DNA of 64,000 nucleotides from an uncultured Marinobacter sp. (GCF_913055835.1 NZ_CAJXKQ010000022.1:1-64000), one strand, 5' to 3'; positions 45,668 to 57,662 are shown, counted from the stretch's first letter. Translations and numbers: made by a program. The notes: generated by a model not told the origin, from the letters alone.

Positions 45668-47771
45668 TGCCGGGTCCTGGCGCCCGATTGCTTTGCGGCG
45701 GCGCTTCCTGCTTGTTTTCCTTGTGGCCACACAAACCCTGGCCGGCATGTTTCTGTTTGCCCAGACCGTTCCGGATCAGGCCGCCACGGGAACAACGGCC
45801 ACAGTACTGACGGTTTTCGGGGTGCTGTTTGCCTGGATTGGCGTGGGTTTCTGGACCGCGGTTTTCGGATTCGTCGCGCTTCGTTTCGGGGGCGACCCCT
45901 TGAGCGTATCCAGCCGTGTCAGGCCCAGTGGGGCCGCCGCGCCGCTCTCTGCCCCAACCGCGGTGGTGATGCCCATCTGCCATGAACCGGTTCAGCACAC
46001 CTTCAATGGTTTGAAGGGGATCATCCAGGATCTTGAGCAACAGGGACACGCGGGCACCGTGGATTTCTTCGTGCTTTCGGACAGTCGCGACCCGGACATC
46101 TGGCTGGAGGAGCAGGCGACCTGCGAGCAACTGCGTCGGGAATTGGGTCCCGACCAGCAATTGTTCTATCGACGGCGCAACATCAACCTGAATTACAAGA
46201 GCGGCAATATCGCCGATTTCCTGCGCCGGTGGGGGCGTCGCTACCGCTATATGGTGGTTCTGGACGCCGACAGTCTGCTCAGTTCCAACTGCATTACCCG
46301 GCTGATAGAGCTCATGGAAGCCCGCCCCGAGGCGGGAATTATCCAGACCACACCCCGCCTGGCCCGGGCAGAAACACGGTTTGCCCGCCTGCAACAGTTT
46401 GCCAACCGGTGTTATGGCAGGCTCTACAGTGCCGGGCTGGCAGCCATCCAGTTGGGGGAGGCCACCTACTGGGGACACAACGCGATCATCCGGGTGGCTC
46501 CGTTCATGGCCCACTGTGGTCTGCGCAAGCTTCGGGGGCCCGGGCTGTTCAGGGGGCCGGTGCTCAGCCATGATTTTATCGAGGCTGCCCTGATGGGCCG
46601 GGCAGGCTATGAAGTCTGGCTGGAACCGGCCATCGCCGGCAGTTTCGAGGAATCACCACCAACCCTGGAAGACGATCTGATTCGCGACCGGCGCTGGTGT
46701 CGTGGCAATCTCCAGCACATGTGGTTGTTGGCAACCCTGGGCGAAATACGGCTGGCCCACCGGATGGCTCTGGTGACCGGCATTCTGTCCTACCTCGCTT
46801 CGCCCCTCTGGTTGGTTTTCCTGGGACTTTCCGGCTATGTGGCGCTGGCCGGACCGAATACTGGGCCGGCATTGCCGGGGGTAATGGCAACCACCGAAAC
46901 CGGCTCTGGCGCGGGCATTCTGCTGGTCGTGGTAACGGCGCTGCTACTTTTCGGCCCCCGGTTGCTGGCCGTGATCGACCACGGGCTGGCCGGGCGAACC
47001 TCCAACTTCGGGGGCCTGTTCAGACTCTGTGGCAATACCTTTCTCGAAACACTCACGGCACTGGCACTCGCACCGATCCGGATGCTGGTTCACACTCTCC
47101 ACGTGATCCGGGCTCTGCTGAATCTCAGGGTGGGCTGGCAGGGACAGAACAGGTCTGGCGGTCTCAGCCCCGGCCTCAGTCTCCGGCACGTTGGTCTGCT
47201 TCTATTTTCAGCGGCCGCAGGCCTTGCGCTCATTCACCAGCAGGCGCCGACGCTGACACCCTGGGCGCTGCCGGTGATGGCACCGGTGCTTCTGGCACCG
47301 GCCCTGGCCTGGTGGCTGGCCCGAAGGCCGGGTAAAGGCACCTGGCTGCAAGTGCCTGAGGATGGTCGAACCACAAGAGTGATTGAACTGGCCGACGCCG
47401 CACCCCAACTTTGCCGAAATCCGGGTCGGTTGAGCTGGTTCGAACAGGCAGTCCTGTCGCCGGTCTTTGCCCGCGTCTCCCGCGATGGCCGGCAGCCGGC
47501 GACCGGTAAAAAAGCACGGGCGCTGGAGCGGTTGGTCAATCGTTGTGCCGCGCAGGGCAAAAAGGGCCTGACTTGCCAGGAACTCAACCTTATCTGCAAT
47601 CATCCGGAGGCCCTCGAAGCCCTGCATTGGCAGGCCTGGTATGCCACTCCCGAATCGCCCTGGCGAGCCCTGTTGGCTACCATGGCACAATCGGTTGAAC
47701 TCGCTACCCCGGAAAGGGGTCCCTTGCCCCGTCGACGGAAAGAACTGGCCTGGCTGGAGACAGCTTCGTGA
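45660..47771 (+). CDS. opgH: Glucans biosynthesis glucosyltransferase OpgH (MdoH)
   Basis: This is a 703-residue membrane glycosyltransferase that polymerises the beta-glucan backbone of osmoregulated periplasmic glucans from UDP-glucose. It carries MPICHEP, the DAD motif (VVLDADSLLS), GHNAIIR, HDFIEAALMGRAGYE and the product motif RDRRWCRGNLQH, plus several membrane helices. It is shorter at the N-terminus than E. coli or Pseudomonas OpgH. The GTG at 45660 has no clear ribosome site and overlaps the preceding stop. No opgG is adjacent. Confidence 0.9.
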   Translation: MNSAGSWRPIALRRRFLLVFLVATQTLAGMFLFAQTVPDQAATGTTATVLTVFGVLFAWIGVGFWTAVFGFVALRFGGDPLSVSSRVRPSGAAAPLSAPTAVVMPICHEPVQHTFNGLKGIIQDLEQQGHAGTVDFFVLSDSRDPDIWLEEQATCEQLRRELGPDQQLFYRRRNINLNYKSGNIADFLRRWGRRYRYMVVLDADSLLSSNCITRLIELMEARPEAGIIQTTPRLARAETRFARLQQFANRCYGRLYSAGLAAIQLGEATYWGHNAIIRVAPFMAHCGLRKLRGPGLFRGPVLSHDFIEAALMGRAGYEVWLEPAIAGSFEESPPTLEDDLIRDRRWCRGNLQHMWLLATLGEIRLAHRMALVTGILSYLASPLWLVFLGLSGYVALAGPNTGPALPGVMATTETGSGAGILLVVVTALLLFGPRLLAVIDHGLAGRTSNFGGLFRLCGNTFLETLTALALAPIRMLVHTLHVIRALLNLRVGWQGQNRSGGLSPGLSLRHVGLLLFSAAAGLALIHQQAPTLTPWALPVMAPVLLAPALAWWLARRPGKGTWLQVPEDGRTTRVIELADAAPQLCRNPGRLSWFEQAVLSPVFARVSRDGRQPATGKKARALERLVNRCAAQGKKGLTCQELNLICNHPEALEALHWQAWYATPESPWRALLATMAQSVELATPERGPLPRRRKELAWLETAS

Positions 47772-49318
47772 TACTGGTCTGGCTGCTGGTTCTGAACGGG
47801 CTGTTCCTGCTTCCCTCCGTGGCATTGCCCGGCGATAATCCATGGCTTTCTGTGGAAGCTCTGGTTGTCTGGGCCCTCATTTGCGGGCTCAGGGAGCCGG
47901 AACAGAGGTACCGCATTTCACAGGCACTGGCTGCCCTGTACGGGTTGCTGGTTCTTCTGGTTCTGGCAGATACCCTGGTTCGGGAAAGTTTGGGCCGCGG
48001 GCTGAATCTGTACCTGGAACTGGGTCTGCTGGATGCAGCCTGGAACCTGCTGGATACCAACCTGGGCGCCGTTTGGGCAGTGCTAGCCCTCGCCGCTATG
48101 GCAACCGTGCTTGCCGGGGTGGCCTGGCTGTTTCACTACGGGCTGGAACGGCTGGCCCATCACTCCCCGGCGCGCCTGGGCAAACCCCTCTGGCTGGTGT
48201 CCGGCCTGTTCCTGGCCGGGGCCGTAACCCCATGGATTGGCAGCCCGGCGCTGGCTTTCGTTGCCAACCAGGCCTCCCTGATAACTCACACGCATATGAC
48301 AACGCGGAAGTTTGCGGCCGAGCTGAACACCCAGCCCGGTCAACAAGGCCGGGCCACACCAATGCCAAAGCTCGCGCAAACCGATGTGATTCTGGGGTTT
48401 GTCGAGTCCTATGGCGTCTCGACGGTTATCGACGAGCGTTACCGTTCCATAGTCAACCCGGGGCTTGAAGCCATGGGCCGGTCACTCGAAGCGGCCGGGC
48501 TGACGGTCGCCACCGGCCGGCTGCAATCGCCCATCCAGGGGGGCCAATCCTGGTTGGGCCACCTGTCCGTACTCAGTGGCCAGTGGATCCACAACCAGCT
48601 TGCCTACGAGACGCTGCTCAGCAGCGGCTACGCCACCCTGATCGATGACTTCCGCAGCACCGGGCACAAGACCCTGGCCGTCATGCCTGCGATCACCCAG
48701 GCCTGGCCCGAGGGCCGACTGTTCCGGTATGACCGGATCTACGATCACGATGACCTGGATTACCAGGGGCCACCGTTCAACTGGGTCACCATGCCCGATC
48801 AGTACACCTGGCACCGGTTTCAGGCCATTCGCGAAGCCCATCAGGGGCCACTGTTCGCCGAACTGGCCCTGATCAGCAGTCATGCCCCGTGGGTGCCGGT
48901 CCTGCCGGTGCTCGACGACTGGCAAAACATCGGCAACGGCGAGGTATTCCGCCAATGGGAGGGCGCCGGCGAGGCTCCGGTTTCGCTGTGGCGCGATCCT
49001 GACAGGGTCCGCGAACATTACGGTCAGGCGATTGCCTACGCCCTGGAGGTGGCCGGGGGCTTCGCTGCCCACTACCTGCGCCAGGACGCCCTTATGATCA
49101 TCCTGGGTGACCACCAGCCGGCACCACTGATTACGGGGGAGGACGCCAGCCGGGATGTCATCGTTCATGTCATCAGTGCCGACCCCGCACTGGTAAAACC
49201 CTTCCTGTCCGGAGAGCTACCGGGATTTCGACCCGGCATCCGGCCCGATCCGGAAACCGCCGGTACCACCATGAGCCGTTTCCGCCCGTTCCTGCACCGT
49301 CATTTCGGTGAACTCTGA
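47768..49318 (+). CDS. LTA synthase/OpgB-like sulfatase-fold transferase
   Basis: This is a 516-residue protein with about five N-terminal membrane helices (1-170) and a periplasmic sulfatase-fold domain. FVESYGVS begins the domain. The nucleophile region reads GGQSWLGHLSVLSG, with Ser where Thr is common, and LISSHAPW and ILGDHQPA provide metal ligands. By analogy with OpgB it may add phosphoglycerol to the glucans made by OpgH. The start GTG overlaps the opgH stop, so they are co-translated. The donor and acceptor are inferred. Confidence 0.82.
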   Translation: MILVWLLVLNGLFLLPSVALPGDNPWLSVEALVVWALICGLREPEQRYRISQALAALYGLLVLLVLADTLVRESLGRGLNLYLELGLLDAAWNLLDTNLGAVWAVLALAAMATVLAGVAWLFHYGLERLAHHSPARLGKPLWLVSGLFLAGAVTPWIGSPALAFVANQASLITHTHMTTRKFAAELNTQPGQQGRATPMPKLAQTDVILGFVESYGVSTVIDERYRSIVNPGLEAMGRSLEAAGLTVATGRLQSPIQGGQSWLGHLSVLSGQWIHNQLAYETLLSSGYATLIDDFRSTGHKTLAVMPAITQAWPEGRLFRYDRIYDHDDLDYQGPPFNWVTMPDQYTWHRFQAIREAHQGPLFAELALISSHAPWVPVLPVLDDWQNIGNGEVFRQWEGAGEAPVSLWRDPDRVREHYGQAIAYALEVAGGFAAHYLRQDALMIILGDHQPAPLITGEDASRDVIVHVISADPALVKPFLSGELPGFRPGIRPDPETAGTTMSRFRPFLHRHFGEL

Positions 49319-49325
49319 ACCCGAC

Positions 49326-49339
49326 TTGACCCTGGTCAA
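49326..49339. promoter_or_regulatory. TTGACC-CT-GGTCAA dyad before the hsp20 promoter
   Basis: A perfect 6-bp inverted repeat lies directly after the stop of the transferase gene and 19 bp before the heat-shock type -35 box of hsp20. It could bind a regulator or form part of a terminator. No T-run follows. Confidence 0.3.
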
Positions 49340-49357
49340 AATTCCATCAAACCCACC

Positions 49358-49386
49358 CTTGAAAACATCCCTGGTGCACCTACATT
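49358..49386 (+). promoter_or_regulatory. Sigma-32-like promoter of hsp20
   Basis: CTTGAAA (49358-49364) is a perfect heat-shock -35 box. After 14 bases CCTACATT resembles the -10 consensus CCCCATnT. It leaves a leader of about 115 bases before the hsp20 start, long enough for a thermosensor structure, though I did not identify one. Pattern match only. Confidence 0.55.
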
Positions 49387-49507
49387 CGAAAATAGCAGAG
49401 GTTCACGGATAACCATCCGGCTGGCGCCACCGGCATGGAGCTGTTCCGCGATCGAAGCTGATGTTCACTTATTCAGATTCGTTTCGTTTACAAAGGAGGG
49501 ATGCTTT

Positions 49508-49963
49508 ATGAGCAATCTTACCCGCTGGAATCCGGTTAATGAGTTCGAAGACCTGATGAACCGCTATAACCGCATGTTCGGCCTGACCCGTTCAGGGAGC
49601 GAGCGCGAAGGCAAAGACCTTTTCAGCCGCAGCGACTGGGCTCCGGCCGTAGACATCAAGGAAACCCCGGAGGCCTTCACCATTGAGGCCGAGTTGCCGG
49701 GAATGTCGAAGGAAGACGTAAAAGTAACGGTACACGAGGGCGTTCTGAGCATTCAGGGTGAGCGCAAAACCGAAGACGAAACCAAGGACAAAAAGCATCA
49801 CCGGATTGAGCGTTTCTACGGTAGCTTCCTGCGCCGCTTTACGCTGCCGGACAACGTCGATGAAAACAGCGTAAAGGCAAACTTCAAGGACGGTATGCTG
49901 ACCCTGACGCTCCAGAAAGCCGAACCAAAAGAGCCCAAGGCGATAGAAGTCGACGTGCAATAA
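49508..49963 (+). CDS. Hsp20/alpha-crystallin small heat-shock protein
   Basis: This is a 151-residue ATP-independent chaperone. The alpha-crystallin domain runs from about 45 to 140: WAPAVDIKETPEAFTIEAELPGM, then GERKTED, and the closing FKDGMLTLTLQK. AAGGAGGG nine bases before the ATG is a strong ribosome site. A sigma-32-like promoter lies upstream. Confidence 0.94.
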   Translation: MSNLTRWNPVNEFEDLMNRYNRMFGLTRSGSEREGKDLFSRSDWAPAVDIKETPEAFTIEAELPGMSKEDVKVTVHEGVLSIQGERKTEDETKDKKHHRIERFYGSFLRRFTLPDNVDENSVKANFKDGMLTLTLQKAEPKEPKAIEVDVQ

Positions 49964-49997
49964 AGGTCGACAACCTCAGGTTACAACCGACGACCGC

Positions 49998-50016
49998 GCC
50001 GGGATCAATTCCCGGC
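49998..50016. terminator. Hairpin between the convergent hsp20 and PA4642-family genes
   Basis: GCCGGGA and TCCCGGC pair around a short A/T loop. The stem spans the stop codon of the minus-strand gene and follows hsp20 by 35 bp, so it could serve both transcripts. No long T-run. Confidence 0.4.
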
Positions 50017-50322
50017 TGCGGCGGTTTGCCTGGCACCCGCCTTTTCCAGTGCCCTGGCATAATCCACACTGCGACGATGCCGCGAGATCAGGTCCAGAAT
50101 GGTTTCGCCTTCGGGGCCAGGGGCATTGAGGTCCCGGCCTTCAGCAATGAAAAATCCGATAAAGCGTTCGAAATCGTCCGCCCGCATGGCCTGGTAGGCT
50201 TTCACCAGGGCATGGTAGTCGGCATTCTCGGCAGCATCCCAGGGGCGGATATCCAGAAAACTCCTGACCCGCTCATCGCTCCATTCCTCGCCAATCACTT
50301 TCGGCTTGTCCGGTCCACTCAT
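50005..50322 (-). CDS. PA4642 family protein
   Basis: This is a 105-residue soluble protein with an ankyrin-like tail (DLNAPGPEGETILDLISRHRRSVDYARALEKAGA). The N-terminal KPKVIGEEWSDERVRSFL matches the small PA4642 family as I recall it. Function unknown. It stands alone between hsp20 and the motor genes. Confidence 0.75.
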   Translation of the reverse strand: MSGPDKPKVIGEEWSDERVRSFLDIRPWDAAENADYHALVKAYQAMRADDFERFIGFFIAEGRDLNAPGPEGETILDLISRHRRSVDYARALEKAGARQTAAAGN

Positions 50323-50435
50323 GTTTGCTCTCTCGCTTCACTGTGCCAGTCAATTCTCGGACGCACAGTATAAAGCCCTGAAAGCAGTACAGTTATATGG
50401 ATTGCGCATGAGAAGCTGCACACCGGCTATAAGAC

Positions 50436-51269
50436 TCAGGGCATGATTTCGACAGGCAGGTCCCCGGTGGGCACTTCGTCGTTGCATTCAGGATTGCGGA
50501 TGGCTATTTCTACCCGCCGGTTCAGGGCACGATTCTCCGGCGTGTCATTGGGCGCAAGCGGGTTGGTCTCGGCGCGCCCGGCCGCCACTACCCGCTCAGC
50601 CGGTACCTGGCGGTTCATCACCAGCTCATGCACCACGGACACGGCGCGAGCCGCAGAAAGGTCCCAGTTCGAACGGTAGCGGTCACTGGAAATGGGCCTG
50701 TCATCGGTGTAGCCGGATACCAGCACATCACCGGTACAGGCAGACAGCACGTTAACCACTCGTTCGATGATCGGGATCATCTCGGGTTTTATGGCCGCCT
50801 CACCAGATCGGAAAGTAGCCTCCTCCGAGAAGCGGATGACCACCTGGTTCTGGTCGTAATTGACACTCAGGGCCTCGGAGGCCACCTCCGATTCCAGTTC
50901 CCGGATCATACGGCTGGCCAGATCAATCACACCTCCCGGAATCTGGGTGGGCGCAGCCCCCTCCGCCCGCTCATCAATGAACTCGGGTTCCCTGGTCTGG
51001 GACTCTGTTGGTTCGGGGAGGGAGACTGTCTCTGATTCAATTATGGTCAGCGGCGAGCCACCAATATCCTCCGCGAGGACATTGCTGGAGCCAAAGGCGA
51101 CCGCCATGGAATTGGCCATGGCCCGGTACTTCTCAACGTCCATTTCGGCAAACGACAGCAGCAGGATAAAAAAGGTCAGCAGCAGTGTGGCCAGATCGGC
51201 AAAGGTAACGATCCAGGCCGGCGTCTGGTTCTGCAGACGCTTCCTGTTTTTCTTCTGGACCAGTTCCAA
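50436..51269 (-). CDS. motB: Flagellar stator protein MotB, PomB-like
   Basis: This is an approximately 277-residue stator subunit with one membrane helix and a C-terminal OmpA-type peptidoglycan-binding domain. The proton/sodium-carrying aspartate is in WIVTFADLATLL, and the following LLLSFAEMDVEKYRAMANSM is close to Vibrio PomB, suggesting Na+ drive. The TTG at 51269 is favoured because it directly follows the motA stop and GGGAGG; the frame is open to 51323 in the motA end. Ion choice is inferred from similarity. Confidence 0.88.
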   Translation of the reverse strand: MELVQKKNRKRLQNQTPAWIVTFADLATLLLTFFILLLSFAEMDVEKYRAMANSMAVAFGSSNVLAEDIGGSPLTIIESETVSLPEPTESQTREPEFIDERAEGAAPTQIPGGVIDLASRMIRELESEVASEALSVNYDQNQVVIRFSEEATFRSGEAAIKPEMIPIIERVVNVLSACTGDVLVSGYTDDRPISSDRYRSNWDLSAARAVSVVHELVMNRQVPAERVVAAGRAETNPLAPNDTPENRALNRRVEIAIRNPECNDEVPTGDLPVEIMP

Positions 51270-51273
51270 ACCC

Positions 51274-52047
51274 TCAGGCCTCCCGCTCCGGCGCCAGGCC
51301 GGTGCGCTGCTCCGGGTGGACAAACGAAGACAGCAGTTCGGTCATCACCCGGGGGTTCTCGCCGCGCATGATGTTCTTGATGGAGGTAATGATCAGCATC
51401 TGGTTCCGGGCCTCGTCCTCCGCTTTCAGTTGCAGCTTGTCGGCCAGGGGAAGGGCAATCAGTTGGGCAATAAACGCACCGTACAGGGTGGTGAGCAGGG
51501 CGATTGCCATGGCCGGACCAATGGAAGAAGGATCGTCGAGGGTATTGAGCATCTGCACCAGGCCCACCAGGGTGCCGAGCATACCGATGGCCGGGGCCGA
51601 TTCGCCGATACCCCGGAACACGCGTTCAGCCACTTCATACCGCTCGGCGGTCTGCTGGGTTTCCTGGGCCAGCGCCTCCTCCACCAGTTCCGGCGGGTGG
51701 CCGTCAACACAGAGATTGATAGCCTTCTGAAGGAACTCATTATCCGTCTGGTGGTTTTCCAGGCCCAGAATGCCCTCTTTACGCACCACCATAGCCAGTG
51801 ATCCCACTTCCCGGATCAACTCTGCCGGCCGCGCCATGCGGTCGGTAAAGGCTGCCGACATGGCCAGGCGAAAAGCGCTCATTACCGAGGCCATTCGGAA
51901 CTTGATCAGGGTAACGGCAAAGGTCCCGCCCACCACAATGGCAAGCCCGGGAAGATTCAGGAACGTCAGGAAGGAGGCATTGGCCAGCATCGCCAGAATG
52001 ACGATCAGGACACCAGCCACAAGCCCCACAAGGGTAAGAATATCCAT
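51274..52047 (-). CDS. motA: Flagellar stator protein MotA, PomA-like
   Basis: This is a 257-residue inner-membrane protein with four helices. The long cytoplasmic loop holds the charged residues that contact the rotor. GESAPAIGMLGTLVGLVQML and IGPAMAIALLTTLYGA are typical of the MotA/TolQ/ExbB fold. Length and sequence resemble PomA. It is followed closely by the motB gene. No other flagellar genes are in the window. Confidence 0.92.
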   Translation of the reverse strand: MDILTLVGLVAGVLIVILAMLANASFLTFLNLPGLAIVVGGTFAVTLIKFRMASVMSAFRLAMSAAFTDRMARPAELIREVGSLAMVVRKEGILGLENHQTDNEFLQKAINLCVDGHPPELVEEALAQETQQTAERYEVAERVFRGIGESAPAIGMLGTLVGLVQMLNTLDDPSSIGPAMAIALLTTLYGAFIAQLIALPLADKLQLKAEDEARNQMLIITSIKNIMRGENPRVMTELLSSFVHPEQRTGLAPEREA

Positions 52048-52102
52048 CGAAAATCCCTACGGAATGTTGACCCTGAGCATAGCCCAATCCGGGCGCCCCG
52101 GC

Positions 52103-54430
<2,328 letters not shown>

Positions 54431-54474
54431 ACTGCTCTTGTCAGAATCGATCAGGGTAGATGGTTACACCAGAT

Positions 54475-55617
54475 TCAGGCGATTTTCTGGAAGCCTCCCG
54501 GTGCCGAACTGACCAGGCCCTGCAACTCAAGAAGCAACAGGGACTGCATGAGCTGATCGGCGGGAAGACCGGTTGCTGAACTCAGTGCGTCGGTTGATTG
54601 TGGATCATACCCTAAAGCCTCGAACACCGCGATTTCCCGACTGTCCAGGCCGGCGAGAGGCCCTTTGTCATGGCGCTTTGGTTCGGGCTCTGACGCCGGT
54701 TCAGGCGTATGCAGCGGGGACCACCAGGCGCCCAGTTCCTCCAGAATGTCATCCACCGTTTCCACCAGTCGGGCACCCTGCTTGATCAGATGATGACAGC
54801 CCCGGGCAACCGGGCTATGCACCGAGCCGGGGATGGCGAACACTTCCCGCCCCTGTTCCAACGCCATCCGGGCCGTGATCAGGGAGCCACTGCGCAGACC
54901 CGCTTCCACCACCAGCACCCCACGGCTCAGGCCGCTGATAATCCGGTTGCGCTGGGGAAAGTGCGCGGCTCTTGCCGGTGTGCCGGGGGGATACTCGGAA
55001 ATCATCAGTCCGCTGGCGATAACCCGCTCACCCAGGCGCCGATGCTGGTGGGGGTAGATACGGTCCAGGCCGCAGCCGATCACCGCTATGGTGGGGCAAC
55101 CGGCATCCAGTGCACCGGCATGGGCAGCCCCATCGACACCCAGTGCCAGACCGCTGGTCACCAGCAATTCCCGGGTACTGAGTTCCGAAGCAAACCGCCG
55201 TGCGTGGTCCAGACCGGCTCGAGTGGCCTTGCGGCTACCGATAATGCCAATCTGGTCCCGGGCCATAAGCCCTGTATCACCCCGGGTGTAAAGCACCAGG
55301 GGCGCATCGTGAATGTGCCGGAGCTGCTCCGGGTAATCTGGGTCCGGCCAGGTGAGAATGCCGATGCCATGCCTGGCGCATTGGTCCTGTATGGCCCGGA
55401 CCTCACGAATGGCCGGATGGGACAAATCCTGCTGCTGCCAGGCCTGAATCGCGTTTATGGCGTCCGCCGCCAAGCCCATGGCCCGCAAGGTTGCGGCATT
55501 CATGGAGAGCAGTTGGGGCAGGTCAGGGAATTCTGTCAGCAGTTCACGCCGACGGGTGCGGCCGAGGTTTGGCAGGCAAGTGAGAAACAGCCATTGGGCT
55601 GAGGCAGAGGAAAACAC
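54475..55617 (-). CDS. dprA: DNA-processing protein DprA
   Basis: This is a 380-residue protein that binds incoming single-stranded DNA and loads RecA during transformation. It has an N-terminal SAM-like region, a Rossmann domain (about 85-290, with GSRKATRAGLDHARRFA and SGLALGVDGAAHAGAL) and a C-terminal winged-helix DML1-like domain. It is downstream of the LysM gene. Confidence 0.94.
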   Translation of the reverse strand: MFSSASAQWLFLTCLPNLGRTRRRELLTEFPDLPQLLSMNAATLRAMGLAADAINAIQAWQQQDLSHPAIREVRAIQDQCARHGIGILTWPDPDYPEQLRHIHDAPLVLYTRGDTGLMARDQIGIIGSRKATRAGLDHARRFASELSTRELLVTSGLALGVDGAAHAGALDAGCPTIAVIGCGLDRIYPHQHRRLGERVIASGLMISEYPPGTPARAAHFPQRNRIISGLSRGVLVVEAGLRSGSLITARMALEQGREVFAIPGSVHSPVARGCHHLIKQGARLVETVDDILEELGAWWSPLHTPEPASEPEPKRHDKGPLAGLDSREIAVFEALGYDPQSTDALSSATGLPADQLMQSLLLLELQGLVSSAPGGFQKIA

Positions 55618-55640
55618 GGCATCGTCCTTGGAAACAACGA

Positions 55641-55663
55641 GGCCGGACCGTCCTGGTCCGGCC
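55641..55663 (-). terminator. Hairpin after the LysM gene
   Basis: GGCCGGACC and GGTCCGGCC form a perfect 9-bp stem with a 5-base loop between the LysM stop and dprA start. On the minus strand the following bases (TCGTTGTTTCC) are only weakly T-rich, so termination may be partial and some transcripts may continue into dprA. Confidence 0.55.
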
Positions 55664-55688
55664 GATTTGTCTATCGGTAGTCAGTCAC

Positions 55689-56705
55689 TCAGGGGTTGGT
55701 GACCTTGTCACCCACTGTCAAAGCACGGGTGGCCTGAAGTACAAGACCGTAGCTCATCTTTTCGTAGGCCTGGAACACCATCAGCAGCCCGGCACGCTCT
55801 GAGGGCAGCTCGATGGTTTCTCCGGTCACCGGATCACGTACCAGATTGCCGCTTTTCAGAACGGCCATCACGTTGCCGGCTTCCAGCCCTTCCCGGGTTC
55901 CACGGTTGATGGCCACCACATCGAACTGACCGATCTGGCTGACGCCACCGTCGACAGAGATCATCTGTCCTTCAATATCCTGATCAGGAGCGCTGGGCAC
56001 GAAGCTGGTGGTCAGACGGCGGTCTTCGCTCACCATCAGCCGGTCGCCGATGCGAACTTCTTCGTTGGAGCTGGTCAGATTCACGGTCAGCACGTCGCCG
56101 TTTTCCCGGGCCACATCGCCACGGGCAATACTACGGGCTTCAAGGCCAAGGAACTCGCCCGTTTCCGGATCGCGGAATTCCTTGCTGCGACGGAAGATCC
56201 CTACCTTGTCCGCAGGCTTCTCACCACGAGCGTAGAGCTTGTCGCCGGCACCCGTGATGATCCGGCCATCCTCACCTTCGAGAACGTAGGGAGCACCATT
56301 GATCTCTTCCGGGCTGACAATGCGGGTGTCGGTGAGGAAGCTGCCGATGGCATCCAGCGGAATGGCAGGGATGGGCGTATCAATAGGCTCGGAGCGCACC
56401 TTCGGCGACAGCTTCACCACATCGTTGCTGGCAACCTTGGTAATCCGGGGTTTGCCATCGATATAAACCAGGGCAAGGCGATCACCGGGGTAAATCAGGT
56501 GAGGGTTGGCGACCTGCGGGTTTACATGCCATATTTCCGGCCAGTACCAGGGGTTATTCAGAAAACGGGCCGAAATGTCCCAGAGGGTGTCACCCTTAAC
56601 TACGGTGTAACGCTCGGGATGATCGGACCGCAGCTCCGGTGCAGCATGGGCCCAGGAGGTTAAAAGCAGCGTAGTTGCTGCCAGAGCGTACAGCAGTTTC
56701 CTCAT
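55689..56705 (-). CDS. LysM peptidoglycan-binding protein
   Basis: This is a 338-residue exported protein. The signal peptide (MRKLLYALAATTLLLTSWAHA) is cut near residue 21 and is followed by one LysM domain (about 33-80: YTVVKGDTLWDISARFL, NPHLIYPGDRL). The remaining part is a conserved beta-rich region of unknown role. The start at 56705 follows AAGGA and begins the signal peptide. It is the first gene of the dprA-tsaC-hemF-aroE series. Confidence 0.9.
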   Translation of the reverse strand: MRKLLYALAATTLLLTSWAHAAPELRSDHPERYTVVKGDTLWDISARFLNNPWYWPEIWHVNPQVANPHLIYPGDRLALVYIDGKPRITKVASNDVVKLSPKVRSEPIDTPIPAIPLDAIGSFLTDTRIVSPEEINGAPYVLEGEDGRIITGAGDKLYARGEKPADKVGIFRRSKEFRDPETGEFLGLEARSIARGDVARENGDVLTVNLTSSNEEVRIGDRLMVSEDRRLTTSFVPSAPDQDIEGQMISVDGGVSQIGQFDVVAINRGTREGLEAGNVMAVLKSGNLVRDPVTGETIELPSERAGLLMVFQAYEKMSYGLVLQATRALTVGDKVTNP

Positions 56706-57123
56706 TGTGTAAGTCCTTGATCGCGTGCCTTGATTCTTTGCATTCTGTTGGGATGCAGTCAGTTTCCTGCAGCTTATTACGTTGTTATTCCAGTTACTAT
56801 AGAAGAAGTCTCGCAAATTGTGATGTTATCTTTTGTTCTTCCAGTAAATTCTATCCCGCCGTTGAAAGATTTTAACTATTAACTGATCAGTTTGTACTCA
56901 ATCGACGAATTGTTGGATAATAGTCTTATAAACGTTGATAACCCCGCCAGCCGTTGAAAGCTGGGGTTCTGCCCCGATAATAGTAGAGGCAGGGCGAAAA
57001 TTTGCGCAGTACGCTGTCGCATTTCGGAGATCAGTTTCACACTGTTACAAAGAGCAGCAAAGTCAAAAGAGACGTCGGCATAATTCTGCAGGCGTCCCGA
57101 CATACAGGCGAAAAGACCGACCT
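56706..57123. promoter_or_regulatory. Divergent control region between the LysM gene and def
   Basis: This 418-bp gap has no credible gene. It is markedly AT-rich at 56760-56940. A sigma-70-like promoter toward def is TTGTAC (56892-56897), an 18-base spacer and GATAAT (56916-56921). A bulged hairpin (AACCCC...GCTGGGGTT, near 56940-56968) lies in the def leader. An upstream extension of the def frame is open but lacks a ribosome site and similarity. Confidence 0.5.
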
Positions 57124-57627
57124 ATGATACTAGAGATTCTCGAATACCCGGATCCCCGTCTGCGTACCATTGCCAAGCCGGTAGATGAGGTAACAGACGC
57201 CGACCGCAAGCTGATCGACGACATGTTCGAGACCATGTACGATGCGCCCGGCATTGGCCTTGCAGCCACCCAGGTGAACGTTCACAAGCAGATCATCGTT
57301 ATGGATCTGTCCGAGGACAAGAGCGAGCCGCGGGTGTTCATAAATCCTGAGGTGGAAGTGCTGGACGGCGAACGGGAAGCCATGCAGGAAGGCTGCCTGT
57401 CGGTACCCGGTTTCTACGAAGACGTCGAACGCATCGAACACTGCCTCATCCGGGCGCTGGACCGGGACGGCAAACCGTTCGAACTCGAAGCGAAAGGCCT
57501 GCTGGCCGTGTGTATCCAGCATGAGATGGATCACCTGAACGGCAAACTGTTTGTTGACTATCTCAGCTCGCTGAAGCGCAACCGGATTCGCAAGAAGCTG
57601 GAGAAGCAGCACAAGAAGAGCGCCTGA
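57124..57627 (+). CDS. def: Peptide deformylase
   Basis: This is a 167-residue metalloenzyme that removes the formyl group from nascent proteins. The three motifs are present: [16 protein letters not shown] and HEMDH. The start at 57124 gives the standard N-terminus [14 protein letters not shown]. It precedes fmt, the usual partner, but a terminator lies between them. Confidence 0.97.
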   Translation: MILEILEYPDPRLRTIAKPVDEVTDADRKLIDDMFETMYDAPGIGLAATQVNVHKQIIVMDLSEDKSEPRVFINPEVEVLDGEREAMQEGCLSVPGFYEDVERIEHCLIRALDRDGKPFELEAKGLLAVCIQHEMDHLNGKLFVDYLSSLKRNRIRKKLEKQHKKSA

Positions 57628-57662
57628 TCAGACTGCAGGCGAAAAACAGACACCAGCTTCCG

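Noticed and set aside
56935..57123. N-terminal extension of peptide deformylase by 63 codons
   Set aside because: Def proteins start at [14 protein letters not shown] sequence; the extension has no similarity or ribosome site and falls in the leader.
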